A stretch of 64,000 nt of DNA from Hemibagrus wyckioides (Eukaryota; Chordata; Actinopteri; Siluriformes; Bagridae). Location of the stretch: the NCBI RefSeq assembly GCF_019097595.1, contig NC_080723.1:16973011-17037010 (forward strand), in the 5' to 3' direction. The notes under the pieces were generated by a model. The model searched no databases. It was not told where the DNA came from and worked only from the letters and a program-made list of their open reading frames with translations. A program made the translations under genes and the position numbers. Position 1 is the first letter of the stretch. Every line of letters starts with the position of its first letter. Below, piece by piece: positions 25,632 to 36,938 of this stretch.

Positions 25632-25907
25632 CCCTGCAGGTGATTTTATGTGTAGGAAGAGACTGCCTCCTGGCTGGGGACTCATGCTCCAGCGATGAGA
25701 CATGCAGTCCGCGCCTCAGGACCCTGCGGCAGTGTGTGGCCGGAGACGGCACCGTGAAGCTGGGCCCTGGTGCACGAAGCCAGTGTGCCAATGCCGTGTC
25801 GGCTCTGCTGTCCAGCCCGCTGCATGGCTGCCAGTGTCGACGTGGCATGAAGAAAGAGAAGAACTGTCTGAGTATATACTGGAGTCTCTATCAGTCTGGC
25901 ATTCACG
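25632..25907 (+). CDS. gfra4: gfra4 coding exon: end of signal peptide and D1 domain
   Basis: The reading frame gives a hydrophobic lead-in (ALQVILCVG), likely the C-terminal part of a signal peptide with cleavage near VG/RDC. Domain D1 follows with eight cysteines at the spacing seen in GFRA1: RDC, DSC, ETC, RQC, SQC, HGC, QC and KNC. The segments RLRTLRQCVAG and RRGMKKEKNCLSIYWS are near-invariant in the family. The donor is 'cacg|gtgaga', phase 1. Two acceptors are possible: 'ttacag' ending at 25631 (phase 1, used here) and 'ctgcag' ending at 25639 (phase 0). In GFRA1, D1 contributes little to ligand binding; its role here is unknown. Confidence 0.92.
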
Positions 25908-26903
25908 GTGAGATCCTGTTTATTGCCAAATATACCTACATATCACTGATTTACTGTAAATACTGTGCGATGTAACAGTGGGCTTACACACAGGCGGAAA
26001 CAGAGCAAGAAAAATTGTTCATGTGGAAACTGTCATGTAGGAAGCGCATTGTGGTACTGAACCCCAGACTACCTGTAGGTGCGCTTGCATTGAATCTGTA
26101 CTATATACGTGAATGGCAAGGCAGCTCATGCTCGGATCTGCACTCGTTCAGGAAGTAAAGTAATCTGCATGTGTGCTTTATGCGATGATGACATCATTAG
26201 TTTCCACAACAAACGTGTTGCAGGGGAACATTGTCTGACTCAGAAGTTGTGACTGACAGCCTTACTGTGCATAATAATAACAACACCAAAATATAAAAAA
26301 ACACCGAATGTGGTGAGTTGATATGGTTGTGTTCCCCACGTATGTTTGTGATGATGTAAGACGAATGAAAAAGCACCTGGGTTCGATGGAATAACGTGGG
26401 TCTGAAACCTGACCAACGCTGCAGGGTGGTGGGAACAATCACACTCTGATTTAGATTGCAGCAAACATGACCAGTGTGAAAAGCATCTTTCTGTTTATTG
26501 ATCTTAACAAATCGATATAAAACACATAAAAACATAAGCAACAGATATAAGGTTGAACTCAAGCACAAATACTTTATTTTGTTGTGTTTTTTAGCTAGGG
26601 ATTCCAATGGGGCCATGCTAATATGCACATACTTCTGTTTTAAATAGCCACTCTATGATCTGGTGTAAAGTTTACTATTATTAACATGACAGCATGCTGG
26701 ATATGGATATGAAGAAGCTATCAATTAAATGAAGCATAATGGAATTTTTTAAATAATCTGACAATTATATATATATTATAAATAAATCATGTTTATATCC
26801 ATAGACCTGCACAATATGGCCAAAAATGTGGTTGACCATATGTGGTTCTTCCTCAAACTTGTGGTTCTCCCACAAATTTCTACTCTATCTATCTATTGCT
26901 CAA

Positions 26904-26905
<2 letters not shown>

Positions 26906-26989
<84 letters not shown>
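26906..26989 (+). repeat. (CTAT)n microsatellite
   Basis: About 20 uninterrupted CTAT units. The Ser-Ile-Tyr-Leu repeats in overlapping frames are artefacts. Confidence 0.95.
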
Positions 26990-27014
26990 ATACAATATAG
27001 ATTTTTTTTTTTTA

Positions 27015-27215
27015 AATTCTCTTCACTGGAGCTGAGAGGCTCAATCCAACATGATGCCCCTGGGCACAAAACAAGCTCCAGGCTCTGACTTAACTCTGAA
27101 CACCTTTATGATAAACTGGAACACTGACTTCACCCCAGACCTCCTCACTCTTACAACATCAGTATCTGATCTCACTAATGCTCTTGTAGCTGAATAGCAG
27201 AAACTAATGATATCA
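27015..27215 (+). mobile_element. Tc1-like transposon fragment
   Basis: 'ttcactggagctgagaggct', 'ccaacatgatgcccctgggc', 'acaaaacaagctcca' and 'gtatctgatctcactaatgc' match, in order, the transposase-core remnant of the copy at 2511-3000. It carries an extra internal deletion. Neither end is clear. Confidence 0.7.
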
Positions 27216-29167
27216 TCATCAGCTAAAATATACATGCAGGTTACTTCACTTCCTGAACAAGTGTGGACCCGAGTCGTTGGAGCTGCGTTCATGTTCACAA
27301 GAGTCGCGGCACAGATCCAGTGTAACCGAAATCACCTCAGTTCAGTACCATGGTGCACTTCCTGGTCCACATGACAGCTTTTTCCATGAGAACTTTGCTC
27401 TGTTTCAGACTAAACTGACTCCTAAAATTAGCATACATGACCAATCCAAATCTTTATTCCAAAAAAAAATTATGGTTGATTATTCGCTAATTATTTTCTT
27501 ATCAATCTCTAGCCCTTAACTCATTAAAGCTCTTAACTCATTAAAGGCTTTCCCAGAAAGCCAGGACTTTGAGAACCCATAGGGGTTCGTAGTGACATGG
27601 CAGGGGATGGAAGCGTCAAACGAACTTAACACTTAATTAAATTAAATTAAAATCAAAATCTTACTTAATTAAAAGTAGAAGGTAGTAGGTAGTGCTTGAA
27701 GTACTGCTTGGGTGAAATTTGAGTGAAGAAATTCTCCACACGTCATTGTAATTAAAAAGGGGAAAGGGGATATTTGTAGGCGGGTTTTTCTTGGAAATTC
27801 AGCTGCTATAAAAAATCTTTTTTAATGTTTAATGGGGTTTTTTGTACATTTTCAAGTCCTTGATTAGTGATTAGTTGGTGTTGACACAGATTGGTATAAA
27901 TGTATGACTTAATATATTAATAAATATATTAATAAATTAATTTCTATGGAAATTTAATAGACTAAGAGTACAGGTATGTTTTTTTAGCTGTTCTCATGTA
28001 AAATAATGAATATCCACTAACATGCTTAATGAAGGTATAGAGTAATAAGTGAAAGCAGTGTTGGGGATGTAGTCAAAATAAGTTAAATTATTTGCTTATG
28101 TTACTGACATAACAACGCTGGTACGAGTTGAAACAATCTGAAGACATTTCAGTGATACAACACAGTATATTTAGGTTTGTAACAAATTGCAAACAAAACA
28201 GGTTTATTAAGCTGTGTTCAAGACATGTCAGTAAGTATTAAAAGCTGGACGCACGACAACCATCAAGTTATAATAATGAGTGGGGAAAATCAGGGCTTTC
28301 TCTGAGCTCCGAGTTTCCGAGTCAGTAAGAAAACATGGTGGAATCATTGGATGCAACATCTGGTGTTGAAATTGAATGCTTACTCGTCTCAGCAGCTGAT
28401 TTCAGCTATTTTCAGTTATGTGTTTAGTTTATGCAGCAAGTTAAAATACAAAGAAAATTTAATTCGCCTAAGAGAAACGATTTGATTAAGGCATAATACA
28501 TGATAAAATTTACAGTAGTTTCATTAAATTGATTAGAGACATAAAAAAGTGACACACACGTGATGTACATTTTTTTCTTCATTTTCTAGATATAGAGTTA
28601 AAAACTTGTTATTTTTTTATTTAAGAGAAATTCCAGCTCTTACTTACTTACCAAAGTGATCTGAATGCATAATTAGAATTTCCCAACTCGTAAATATGAA
28701 CTTGTCAGGCACAGGCAAAACTTGTTAACCATACTATCTCAGATAAATGTATTCTGACAAAATTTATCACAGTTTCAACATTACTGTATATAGTCATGTC
28801 ACCCAGATATATCACGGTTGTTGTCTAGCCAGCTAAACTTTCTTGCTCTTGTCATATTGAAGTTCTCACCCGTCTGGAGATTTCAACTGCATGTCTTTGA
28901 CATATGGTAAATAAACTCTGTAATTTAGGCCCACTTGACCGCCTTATTCCTTTTTTTATTATTCAGTTATTCGCCACCATGCATTTTATTCAGTAAATAC
29001 TATGAATTATTCAGGAACTACAGTGAAATGAATAGGATACGTATGTATTTGTGAGGGCAAGGCATATAAATCTAGCCCTGCTGACATGTCCTAGGAGTTT
29101 AAGGGGTTAAACTGTTACATTTTTCTGAAGGGTTCTCAGCTATTGAGTGCTATCACATCTCTTTCAG

Positions 29168-29248
29168 GGCTCAACCTGGTGGAGAGCTATCCATACGAGA
29201 CAGTGGAGAAAGGGTATGACTACGTGCGTCTAGCCTCCATTACAGCAG
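29168..29248 (+). CDS. gfra4: gfra4 coding exon: D1-D2 linker
   Basis: An 81-bp exon between 'tttcag' and 'gcag|gtaagc', entered and left in phase 1. It encodes [19 protein letters not shown] and then RLASITA, corresponding to the SPYEPV...RLSDIFR linker that follows D1 in GFRA1 and GFRA2. The YPYE core and RLA(S) are conserved and the rest diverges. No cysteines are present. Because it is symmetric and a multiple of three, skipping it would delete 27 residues without a frameshift. Confidence 0.9.
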
Positions 29249-31331
29249 GTAAGCTTATATTTCGGAATGAGAATACACAAGTATAACCTCTCTTGATTAA
29301 AAGAAGTAACGGAAAAAACAATTGAACCCCTTTTAATGCAAACAACTATTCATTTATTTCTCTACTTACTTGGCCCCTATTCACATCTTGTTGTGGTTCG
29401 CAGTCAAGTTTTCTTGTGTATTATTTATATCAGTCCAAAAAGCGCAGCAGGAGAAAAGAAAATGAGTATTGACTTATTTCCAGACTTACATCTGGATCAG
29501 TAAACAAAAAGGGCGAGTGTTTCAGAAGTAATGCGCTATAGAGAAGTGCTTTATGTTTGCTAAGATATTGAGAAAGAGCAAAGATAAATACTTGATAAAT
29601 AACTATAAGTATAAATACGTCTGGGTGGCAGCTACCTCTACAATAAGTGCAGATGAATTCTGTGAAGTGTTGAAAGCAATGGGGAAAAAAAGAGAAAAGA
29701 AAATAGGCTAGCATTATCGCAAGGGCGGCTTCGAGAGAAGTTCGACCCAGACCACGGCCAGTTCTTCATTCCCCGTGTATGAAAACAGGTGAACCAGGTA
29801 ATTGCGAGCTGGAGAATTTACATATATTCATTTGTCAGACAGTTTTACTCACTCTAACCTACACATAAGGCAGAATGGAGATTAGCTTGCTCAGGGTTAG
29901 AACAGAAATGGGTTTGCCGTGTCAAAATCTGCAATTACTCAAATGTAAAGCCCTATAAGAACAAGTGTGGGAAGTGATAAAAAATCAGAGCCCTAAAATC
30001 AGATTGACACATTAACTACCATCAGAAGGTAGAGATCATTTTGAGACGTATAATTGGAGCTCACAGAAGAACTTGGGCAATTACTGAAGCTGGGCAGAAA
30101 AGATATGGGTTCCAAGTGTCACTGCTTTTACAGAGTGGAAATATGAGGCTTATATTTTCATTTGGTGTTGCGTTATACTATCTATTCTTGGTCATTTTAA
30201 GAGTGTTTTTCTTATGCATGGTAGTGTGTTACCCAACCAAATCATTCTGTTGTTTTTTTGTTATCCAGCTGGCTGACTAAATGCTAATACAACTTTTTTT
30301 GTGTGAGTCCCTAAGGTTCAATGATTTAATGAACTCATTTTAATCACCTAATCTCTTTAATTGCTATAATTTTGGATTTACTTTTAAAATTAACATTCAG
30401 AGGTGCATTATATACAGTTTAGTGCTGTTATTTATTATATTTGTCCTATCGCTACAGCAATCTGAGAAACACCTGACAACACTTTTCGGCATTTTTATGG
30501 AAGGGAGAGATCAGCTCAAATGAGAATATAAAACCTATATATATACTAAACTTACTCGCTAAAGGTGATAGGATGCAGGTCATGACAGAAGCATTTGCAG
30601 TTACCTTATATTAGTGCTGATTTTATCTGGGTGAACTTCTGTCTTAAGCGCAAATAGAAATCTAAAGGTTAAGTATTTTGAATTTATATTTATATCGATA
30701 AACAGGGTGTCACTATTTCATATTGTCTTGTATTACATATAGTATACTTCATAATGTCCCTTTTTCGTGAGATATTTTGCATTACATTTCTGCAGATTGC
30801 AGTTAAATATGAAATCAACCCACATGTCTTTTAATAATTGTTGATGATTCCTGTTAGTAATTTTGGACATTTTTCATGTAACTAATGATAAGATGTTTCA
30901 TCTGTAATTATTCATCAACTCTCTGAGCCAAATTTTATTAGCCTGGGTTGGTTTTTGTTAGTTACAGGTTTAGAAAATGAAGCGTTTTCACACCTGGCTT
31001 CGTGTTTTTGAATCTGGTGCTTTTTCTTCCTCCGTTCGGTTCGTTTAGAGATATATGAACATAGCAGTCGTATTTGGATCTGCACCTGAACTCTGGACCA
31101 TTGAACCATCCTGTATAGCAATGCATGGTGGGAACTGTGTTACATACTGTGTTATGTAGCATGTTTGGTTAGCAACATGAATTATGGGTTAACTTGTCTG
31201 ATAGTTGACGTAGGTTGACGTAGAATTCGGTAGGTGAGCACGACATGTCGATTAAAAAATTATTTAAAAATTATTAAATAGTTATTTTATTTTATTTTAT
31301 TTTATTTTATTTATTTTTTACTTCATTTTAT

Positions 31332-31552
31332 GGCGGCATGGTGGCTTAGTGGTTAGCACGTGTGCCTCACACCTCCAGTATCCTGGGTTCGAGTTTCGCT
31401 CCTGCTCACTGTGTGTGTTCTCCCTGTGTTTGGTGGCTTTGCTCTGGTTTCCTCCCACAGTCCAAAGACATGCTTCTAGGCTGATTGGAGTCTCTAAATT
31501 GCCTGTCGTGTGTGTGTGTGTGTGTGTGCGTGTGTGTGTGTGCGTGTGTGTG

Positions 31553-31595
<43 letters not shown>

Positions 31596-31680
31596 GTGTG
31601 TGTGTGCCCTGTTATGGGTTGGCACTCTGTCCAGGGTGTATCCTGCCATGATGCCTGAGATAGGCACAGGCTTATTTCAT
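31332..31680 (+). repeat. DANA/mermaid-like SINE with large TG expansion
   Basis: Complete at the head: 'ggcggcatggtggcttagtg' and 'gttagcacgtgtgcctcaca' carry the tRNA-like A-box, and 'cctgggttcgagtttcgctc' the B-box. The body includes 'ttcctcccacagtccaaaga' and 'catgcttctaggctgattgg'. A roughly 99-bp TG/CG run at 31508-31606 interrupts it before 'ggttggcactctgtccaggg'. It is the same subfamily as the copy at 60555. Confidence 0.85.
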
Positions 31681-32751
31681 TTTATTTGACTCTATATTGT
31701 TTTGTTTTACATTTTTATCCCCTTATTTGACCCTACTCTATTTGATTTATTTTTTTCATAATATGGACAGTTGTACAAAAATCATTTCACTGCATGTGTA
31801 TGATTTTGTATGTGACCAGAAAAAATTGAATTTGAATTGGAAATTTCAAAATAAACCTCAGACTTTCAATTATAAATGAGGTTCAATAGTTCTTCTCTGA
31901 AACAGGTGAATTGAAAACAATGTTGTCCCGATGAAACCTCGATTCTTGCTCAAACATTAGTACTGAAGTAACACAATGTAATTTTGTACCTAATGTTTAT
32001 TTGTAGATCTTTGCACATGACACTCCCTAAAACTAGCAATGAGCCCAAACAACTAAATTGTCTTAAACCCAACCAAATCAGCAAACCAGGTAATTACGGT
32101 TGTTCAGAAGCATGAAGTATGTTCAGTTTTACTTATTTTCAGGCTTGATTATTCACTTCAGTTCAGGGTTGATTAACATAAACTGCACAGTATCACAAAA
32201 AGCTTCTTCTGTGTAACCCATAAGTCCTGTCACAGCCAGACTTCACAAATCCAGCGTAACAACAAAGCTTGTCTAGATTCAAATCACCCATGATTAGTGT
32301 CTTAGATGCTCTTATAAGAGCTGACAAGACCTCAATTATTGTTATTAATTAGCCAAGTTGCTGAGAGCTGAGATCTAGGATGATGATATGCACCTACAAG
32401 CAACCCGCTGAGAGATGTAATCTTGGTTTACAATCATACTTAACAGCTCAATTGATCTGCAAGCATTTTAAGACCTAATAAGGAGTTGTCTTGCATACAG
32501 ATCTAAGCCCACAGTTCACTGAGTGTGAAGAGTAAGTTCAGACGTTGTTCATTGATTTTTTCCAACAATATAAAGACAAATGAAGTCTTGATTTAGAGGC
32601 ATTTTCCAAGTTTGGGTGCCTGAAAAGCACTCATTTTTTTTGAAGGACTGTTCTAGTGGAGGTAAGATAAGATAAGATAAAACTTTATGAATGAGTGGGG
32701 AAATTCAATTGTCACAGCAGTTCAACAGACAGTTAACGTGCAGGTATTTAA

Positions 32752-32799
32752 CTGAAAGAAAGAAAGAAAGAAAGAAAGAAAAAGAAAGAAAGAAAGAAA

Positions 32800-32859
<60 letters not shown>

Positions 32860-32888
32860 GGGAGGGAGGGAGGGAGGGAGGAAGGAAG
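32752..32888 (+). repeat. (GAAA)n-(GAGG)n microsatellite
   Basis: GAAA units with a few phase slips give way to GGGA units near 32858-32883. The Lys/Glu/Arg-rich frame over it is an artefact. A short GATAA run lies just upstream at 32662-32682. Confidence 0.95.
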
Positions 32889-33204
32889 TTTAAAAAGAGA
32901 ATATAGTAAAAGAAAAGAAAATTATGTAAAATTATATAAAACAAAATGTATTGCACAATACAAACAGTAATACACTAACAGCAGCACAAATAGTAAAAGA
33001 AAGTAAGATTATACAAAAATTATAAAATATAAAAACTATAAAATATGTAAAATTATAAAGTATTGCACATTTGAACATTACTGTAATGCAATGTTAGCAA
33101 TGGTAGTGCTCCTTCCTACACTGGGGATATAGCAGTCTGCTGCTGAAGGAGCTACACAGGATCTCCACAGTCCCATACAGGGGACAACAAATGAATTATT
33201 AGGA

Positions 33205-33565
33205 TTTTAAAAAAAGTTTCTGAAAAAGGTTTTCTTTTTTTAAAGAGCTTTCAAAAAAGGTTCTTTTTAGAGCCATACAGCTTTTATATTAAAACGGGTC
33301 TGCAATTCAAAGAATGAATACAGTGAAATCAGTACCATTAATTTTATGGAATCTGTATGTAGATAACACTGCAATATGTTTTAAAATTGTTTTGTTTATG
33401 GATAAAAAAAATTGTCTAATAAATAAAACTGAAATAAAAACCTGTTCAATAAAAGGAAGGAGTTTTGTTCTCAGTTAAACCAGAAGCGTTCTGTGGTTCC
33501 ATATATGAAGCAAGTGAACCATGTGAACCATTTAAGGTTCTATAGAAAAACATTTATTTTAAGAG
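33205..33565 (+). repeat. GGTTCT-rich interspersed repeat (MITE-like)
   Basis: One end reads 'gaaaaaggttttctttttt' and 'aaaaaaggttctttttagag'. The other reads 'gaaccatttaaggttctata' and 'tttattttaagagtgtag'. The AT-rich middle has no coding capacity. It is a member of the dispersed family noted near 1925. Confidence 0.45.
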
Positions 33566-33619
33566 TGTAGGCTCATTTTATAGCAAAAGAAAAGACGTTA
33601 TATAACATCAATTTCTGCA

Positions 33620-33975
33620 TTAATTACTGGCTTAGTGGTTAGCACTGTTGCCTCACAGTAAGAATGTCCTGGGTTTGAATCCCGGGTTCGAACAGGCAGG
33701 GGCCTTTCTGTGTGGAGTTTGCATGTTCTCCCCGTGCCTGTGTGGGTTTCAGGTACTCTGGTTTCCTCCCACAGTCCAAAAACATGTACATAGGTTGATT
33801 GGTAGGAGTAGGTTGATCCATAGGAGTGAGTGTGGTTGTCCATCTATATGTGGCCCTGTGATGGACTGGTGACCTGTCCAGGGTGTACCCCTGCCTTTTG
33901 CCCAATGTGTGCTGTGATAGGCTCCAGCAGATCCCCGTGACCCTAATTAGGAATAATCTAGGTATAGATGGAAAG
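33620..33975 (+). repeat. DANA/mermaid-like SINE, nearly complete
   Basis: Head 'tggcttagtggttagcactg' plus 'ttgcctcacagtaagaatgt', B-box region 'cctgggtttgaatcccgggt', body 'gtggagtttgcatgttctcc' and 'ctggtttcctcccacagtcc', 3' part 'atggactggtgacctgtcca' and 'ctgtgataggctccagcaga'. The frames over it on both strands are repeat translations. Confidence 0.85.
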
Positions 33976-34824
33976 TAAGTTAATACACATTTTAGTTGTC
34001 TTTGGTTCAAATGTTAACTGAATTGTTCATTCTTTATTTAACTCTACATAAATTAGCAAAAGATTATTTCAGCATGTTTACAAATGTCGTAAACTTGCTG
34101 AAGTCTGATGTCCAGGTGTAAAATTTATAAATATTGACCTTTTCTATTCAGCTGTGCTTCTGACTTTTGCCGGTTAACAAGCATAAGCATGTTCATTAAG
34201 GTGTTAAGGTATTCGGTTTTGGTCTGTGTGGGAGTCATTTCACTCACTGATGCTAGAAACCTTAATTGATTCCAGTTCAGATAATTTTGCTTGTTGATTA
34301 TTAAATATATGTCTAATTATGGCTTCTTGTATATTGATCCTGAAGCTCATTTGTTTTGTGTCAAATAATGTGTTTAATAATGGCAGGTTAGAGAACCTGC
34401 TGTACTGTGTTACGCACGAATGATGCAGCATGAACTCTTAAACATATGAATGTAAAATAAAGCTGTAAATACCATCACGTTTCTTTCAGTGTTAAAATTC
34501 GTTCATGTAACCGAACCATCATGTCTTGTCTGTTTTGCATGTTTGTCTTAATGAAACTGTTCTACTTAAAAATGCATAATAAAAGGTGGTGTCTAGGTTA
34601 ACAGAGTATCTGAGCAGCAGCTGTGCAATGTACTGCATCCTAAAAGTCACTTCAGGACCAGCGAGTGCCTGTGTAAATACCATGGAAGGGCAGGTATTAT
34701 ATTTGCAGATGCCAGTTCTGTTTAAACAATCATTTTGAAATCATACTTATTTTATTATTTTTTATTATTTATGAAAAAATATATTTATTTATTTATTATT
34801 TTAAAATGTTTGTGAGATTACTCT

Positions 34825-34855
<31 letters not shown>

Positions 34856-34965
34856 TTACATACAGTTCCATTATTACTTATGTAATATAATTAAAAAATT
34901 GTAGTTTGTCATGTTAATGAAAAAACCTGAAAGCCCTCTGTCCTTTCCCATGGTGTTACTGTTAC

Positions 34966-35060
34966 AGTAGAGTAGAGTAGAGTAGAGTAGAGTAGAGTAG
35001 AGTAGAGTAGAGTAGAGTAGAGTACAACACTGTAGAGTAGAGTAGAATAGAGTGGGGTAG
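34966..35060 (+). repeat. (AGTAG)n pentanucleotide microsatellite
   Basis: Eleven or more uninterrupted AGTAG units, a short break near 35025 ('caacactgt'), then a few more. Confidence 0.95.
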
Positions 35061-36592
35061 ACTAGATTATGTTTATTGTTAGGCTTAGATTATATAAAAT
35101 TTATACTGTATGAGATCTTTTGAGTGAGCTGTTACTATAGAAACCCATTAGAATTGTATAAACCTGTGACTTGTCTAGAAAATGAATCAGCTCCTATTGA
35201 CAAATTAGATTTGATCAGTCAACAGTGTGTGGTATCAATAACACACACACACACTTTAGATTCTCTGACTTATGTGTCAGTATCTTAGTAAGATAATACT
35301 ATTAAGACACTTAAGCACTTAAGAGACTTCATATTGCTGCAATAAATATATTACAGCCCACAGCATTGAAAGAGTCTGTGAAAAGGTTTTGCTTTACATA
35401 CTCCTTCATGAACAGATGCCAGTTCATTCTTGAAATGTGTCAGGGGGGAAGTTCTTGTTTTGTAGAAAGACAATTATCATACACAAACTTATTAAAATAT
35501 TCTTTCCTATGTTTGCAATGTGACATAATTTGCACTGTGATTCTTTGTAAATGACATGCAACATGACATCTAATGTCACATGGATCAATTTCAAGCATGA
35601 TATGTTGTAACGTGTAAAGCCATTCTTCATACTTTGCTGTGTTGATGATGAGGACTGATAGCTCTCTAATCTCCCATTGTGAGCTGTAAGCTCGAGTCCT
35701 TGAAGTTTCAATAGTGGACTGCTGCTTTGGATGGGACTATTTATGTGTATGATGTGTCTAGAGGCTAGAACAGAGGGAATATAGAATGAATATCTGAGTG
35801 ATTATGGAACATATTTCAGGCTTTATTCTGTAAATATATTTATGTGCCTCGGACACCTTTCTGAAAACTCTTCAAAGATGCAGATAAAATGCACTCAGTC
35901 TTCAACTTTTTACACAGTTAGCTCAGCTAGTGTTCAGAGATCTTTTACAGTTTCATTTATGCGCAAAATTAAACACAGGCCACCGCTGGGATGGGACACG
36001 GCCGGCCACCTCACATATGCATTTGCTTTTATTTGTTTGTTTAGTTGTTTCTTTCTTACTTTTATTTTTTTTTGAATTTCCTTTTGCTGCATTATCTCTT
36101 AAATGATCCACCTCGCTTTCATTCAACCCCACAAGGAAACTTATTTGTCGACTCCGATTCACAGCTGTGTTTCTCCACAGCTCTGCAAACCCCAACAAAG
36201 CCGCTTCCTTTGAATGATGCAGATAGGCTTTGTCTGTGTTTTTTCCAGGGCAAAAAATCCATCTGCTAACGGATTCTGAAAAAGCATGTAATGAAAGAGC
36301 AAGGCAGGCAGAGACAAGAGTGGATGATTGATTTTTATTATTATTTTCATTTCCCTTGGGTTTTACTGACCTTAACTTCTTTCCAATTTTCAACTGAGAT
36401 GTGGCAAACTTCCTCTGTTTCCAATTTTTTTTTCCCTCTTCCAAGAATGTAGCGAGACCCTAAACCCGAGTGCCTGAGTTTTGTGTCAACACAGTATAAT
36501 GGCAAGAGCAAAGGTTATGAGTAATTTAATCTTACCTCTGATCACCACACAATGTTCATTACTGCCCCTGCTCCCTCTCTAACCCCTTGCAG

Positions 36593-36938
36593 ACTCTGAT
36601 CTTGGCCTTTCGACGGCAAACCGGTGCCTGGATGCGGCCAAAGCTTGCAATGTGGATGACCTGTGCCAGAGGCTGCGCACTGAATATGTGTCAGCATGTA
36701 TCAAGCCTTCAGGCAAATCGGGCCTGTGCAACCGCTCCCGCTGCAACAAGGCCCTGCGCCGATTTTTTGACCGCGTGCCCCCTGAATACACGCATGAGCT
36801 GCTCTTCTGTCCCTGCAGCGATATGGCATGCTCGGAGAGACGACGCCAGACCATCGTCCCCGGCTGCTCGTACGAGATGCCAGAAAAACCCAGCTGTCTG
36901 ACGCAGATGAGGAGCTGCAGAGCCGACTACATCTGCAG
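36593..36938 (+). CDS. gfra4: gfra4 coding exon: D2 ligand-binding domain
   Basis: A 346-bp exon between 'cccttgcag' and 'ctgcag|gtcagt'. It encodes most of D2: [73 protein letters not shown] and [15 protein letters not shown]. The cysteines are at family positions. In GFRA1 the RRRQTIVP segment contains arginines that contact GDNF, and it is unchanged here, so ligand binding is probably intact. CQRLRTEYV and THELLFCPC favour GFRA4. CNRSRC contains a potential N-glycosylation site. In human GFRA4 the signal peptide is followed almost directly by this domain. Confidence 0.96.

Larger units (their letters stand above)
25908..29167 (+). other. gfra4 intron between D1 and linker exons
   Basis: This 3.26 kb phase-1 intron contains a (CTAT)n run at about 26906-26989 and a Tc1-like relic at about 27015-27215. 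The rest (25980-26880 and 27220-29160) is AT-rich, with no exon or recognised repeat. A 143-codon minus-strand frame at 26197-26628 resembles no family I know and is treated as chance. Confidence 0.85.
29249..36592 (+). other. gfra4 intron between linker and D2 exons
   Basis: At 7.3 kb this is the largest intron seen. It holds SINEs at 31332-31680 and 33620-33975, a GGTTCT-rich repeat at 33205-33565, and microsatellites at 31282-31312 (TTTTA), 32752-32888 (GAAA/GAGG), 34823-34858 (TTTA) and 34966-35060 (AGTAG). The stretches 29250-31260, 31690-32640 and 35070-36590 hold nothing I can name. The 163-codon minus-strand frame at 35953-36444 is Lys/Asn-rich and looks like chance. Confidence 0.85.

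Noticed and set aside
26197..26628. 143-codon minus-strand open frame in the first seen intron
   Set aside because: Hydrophobic stretches come from A-rich plus-strand DNA. No known domain and no second exon.
31332..31680. tRNA gene suggested by 'gcttagtggttagcac' and 'gggttcgag'
   Set aside because: These A- and B-box-like motifs belong to the tRNA-derived head of a SINE, and no full cloverleaf or anticodon arm is evident.
35953..36444. 163-codon minus-strand open frame inside a gfra4 intron
   Set aside because: The Lys/Asn/Gln-rich composition reflects the T-rich plus strand. No family resemblance, and it lies antisense just upstream of the D2 acceptor.
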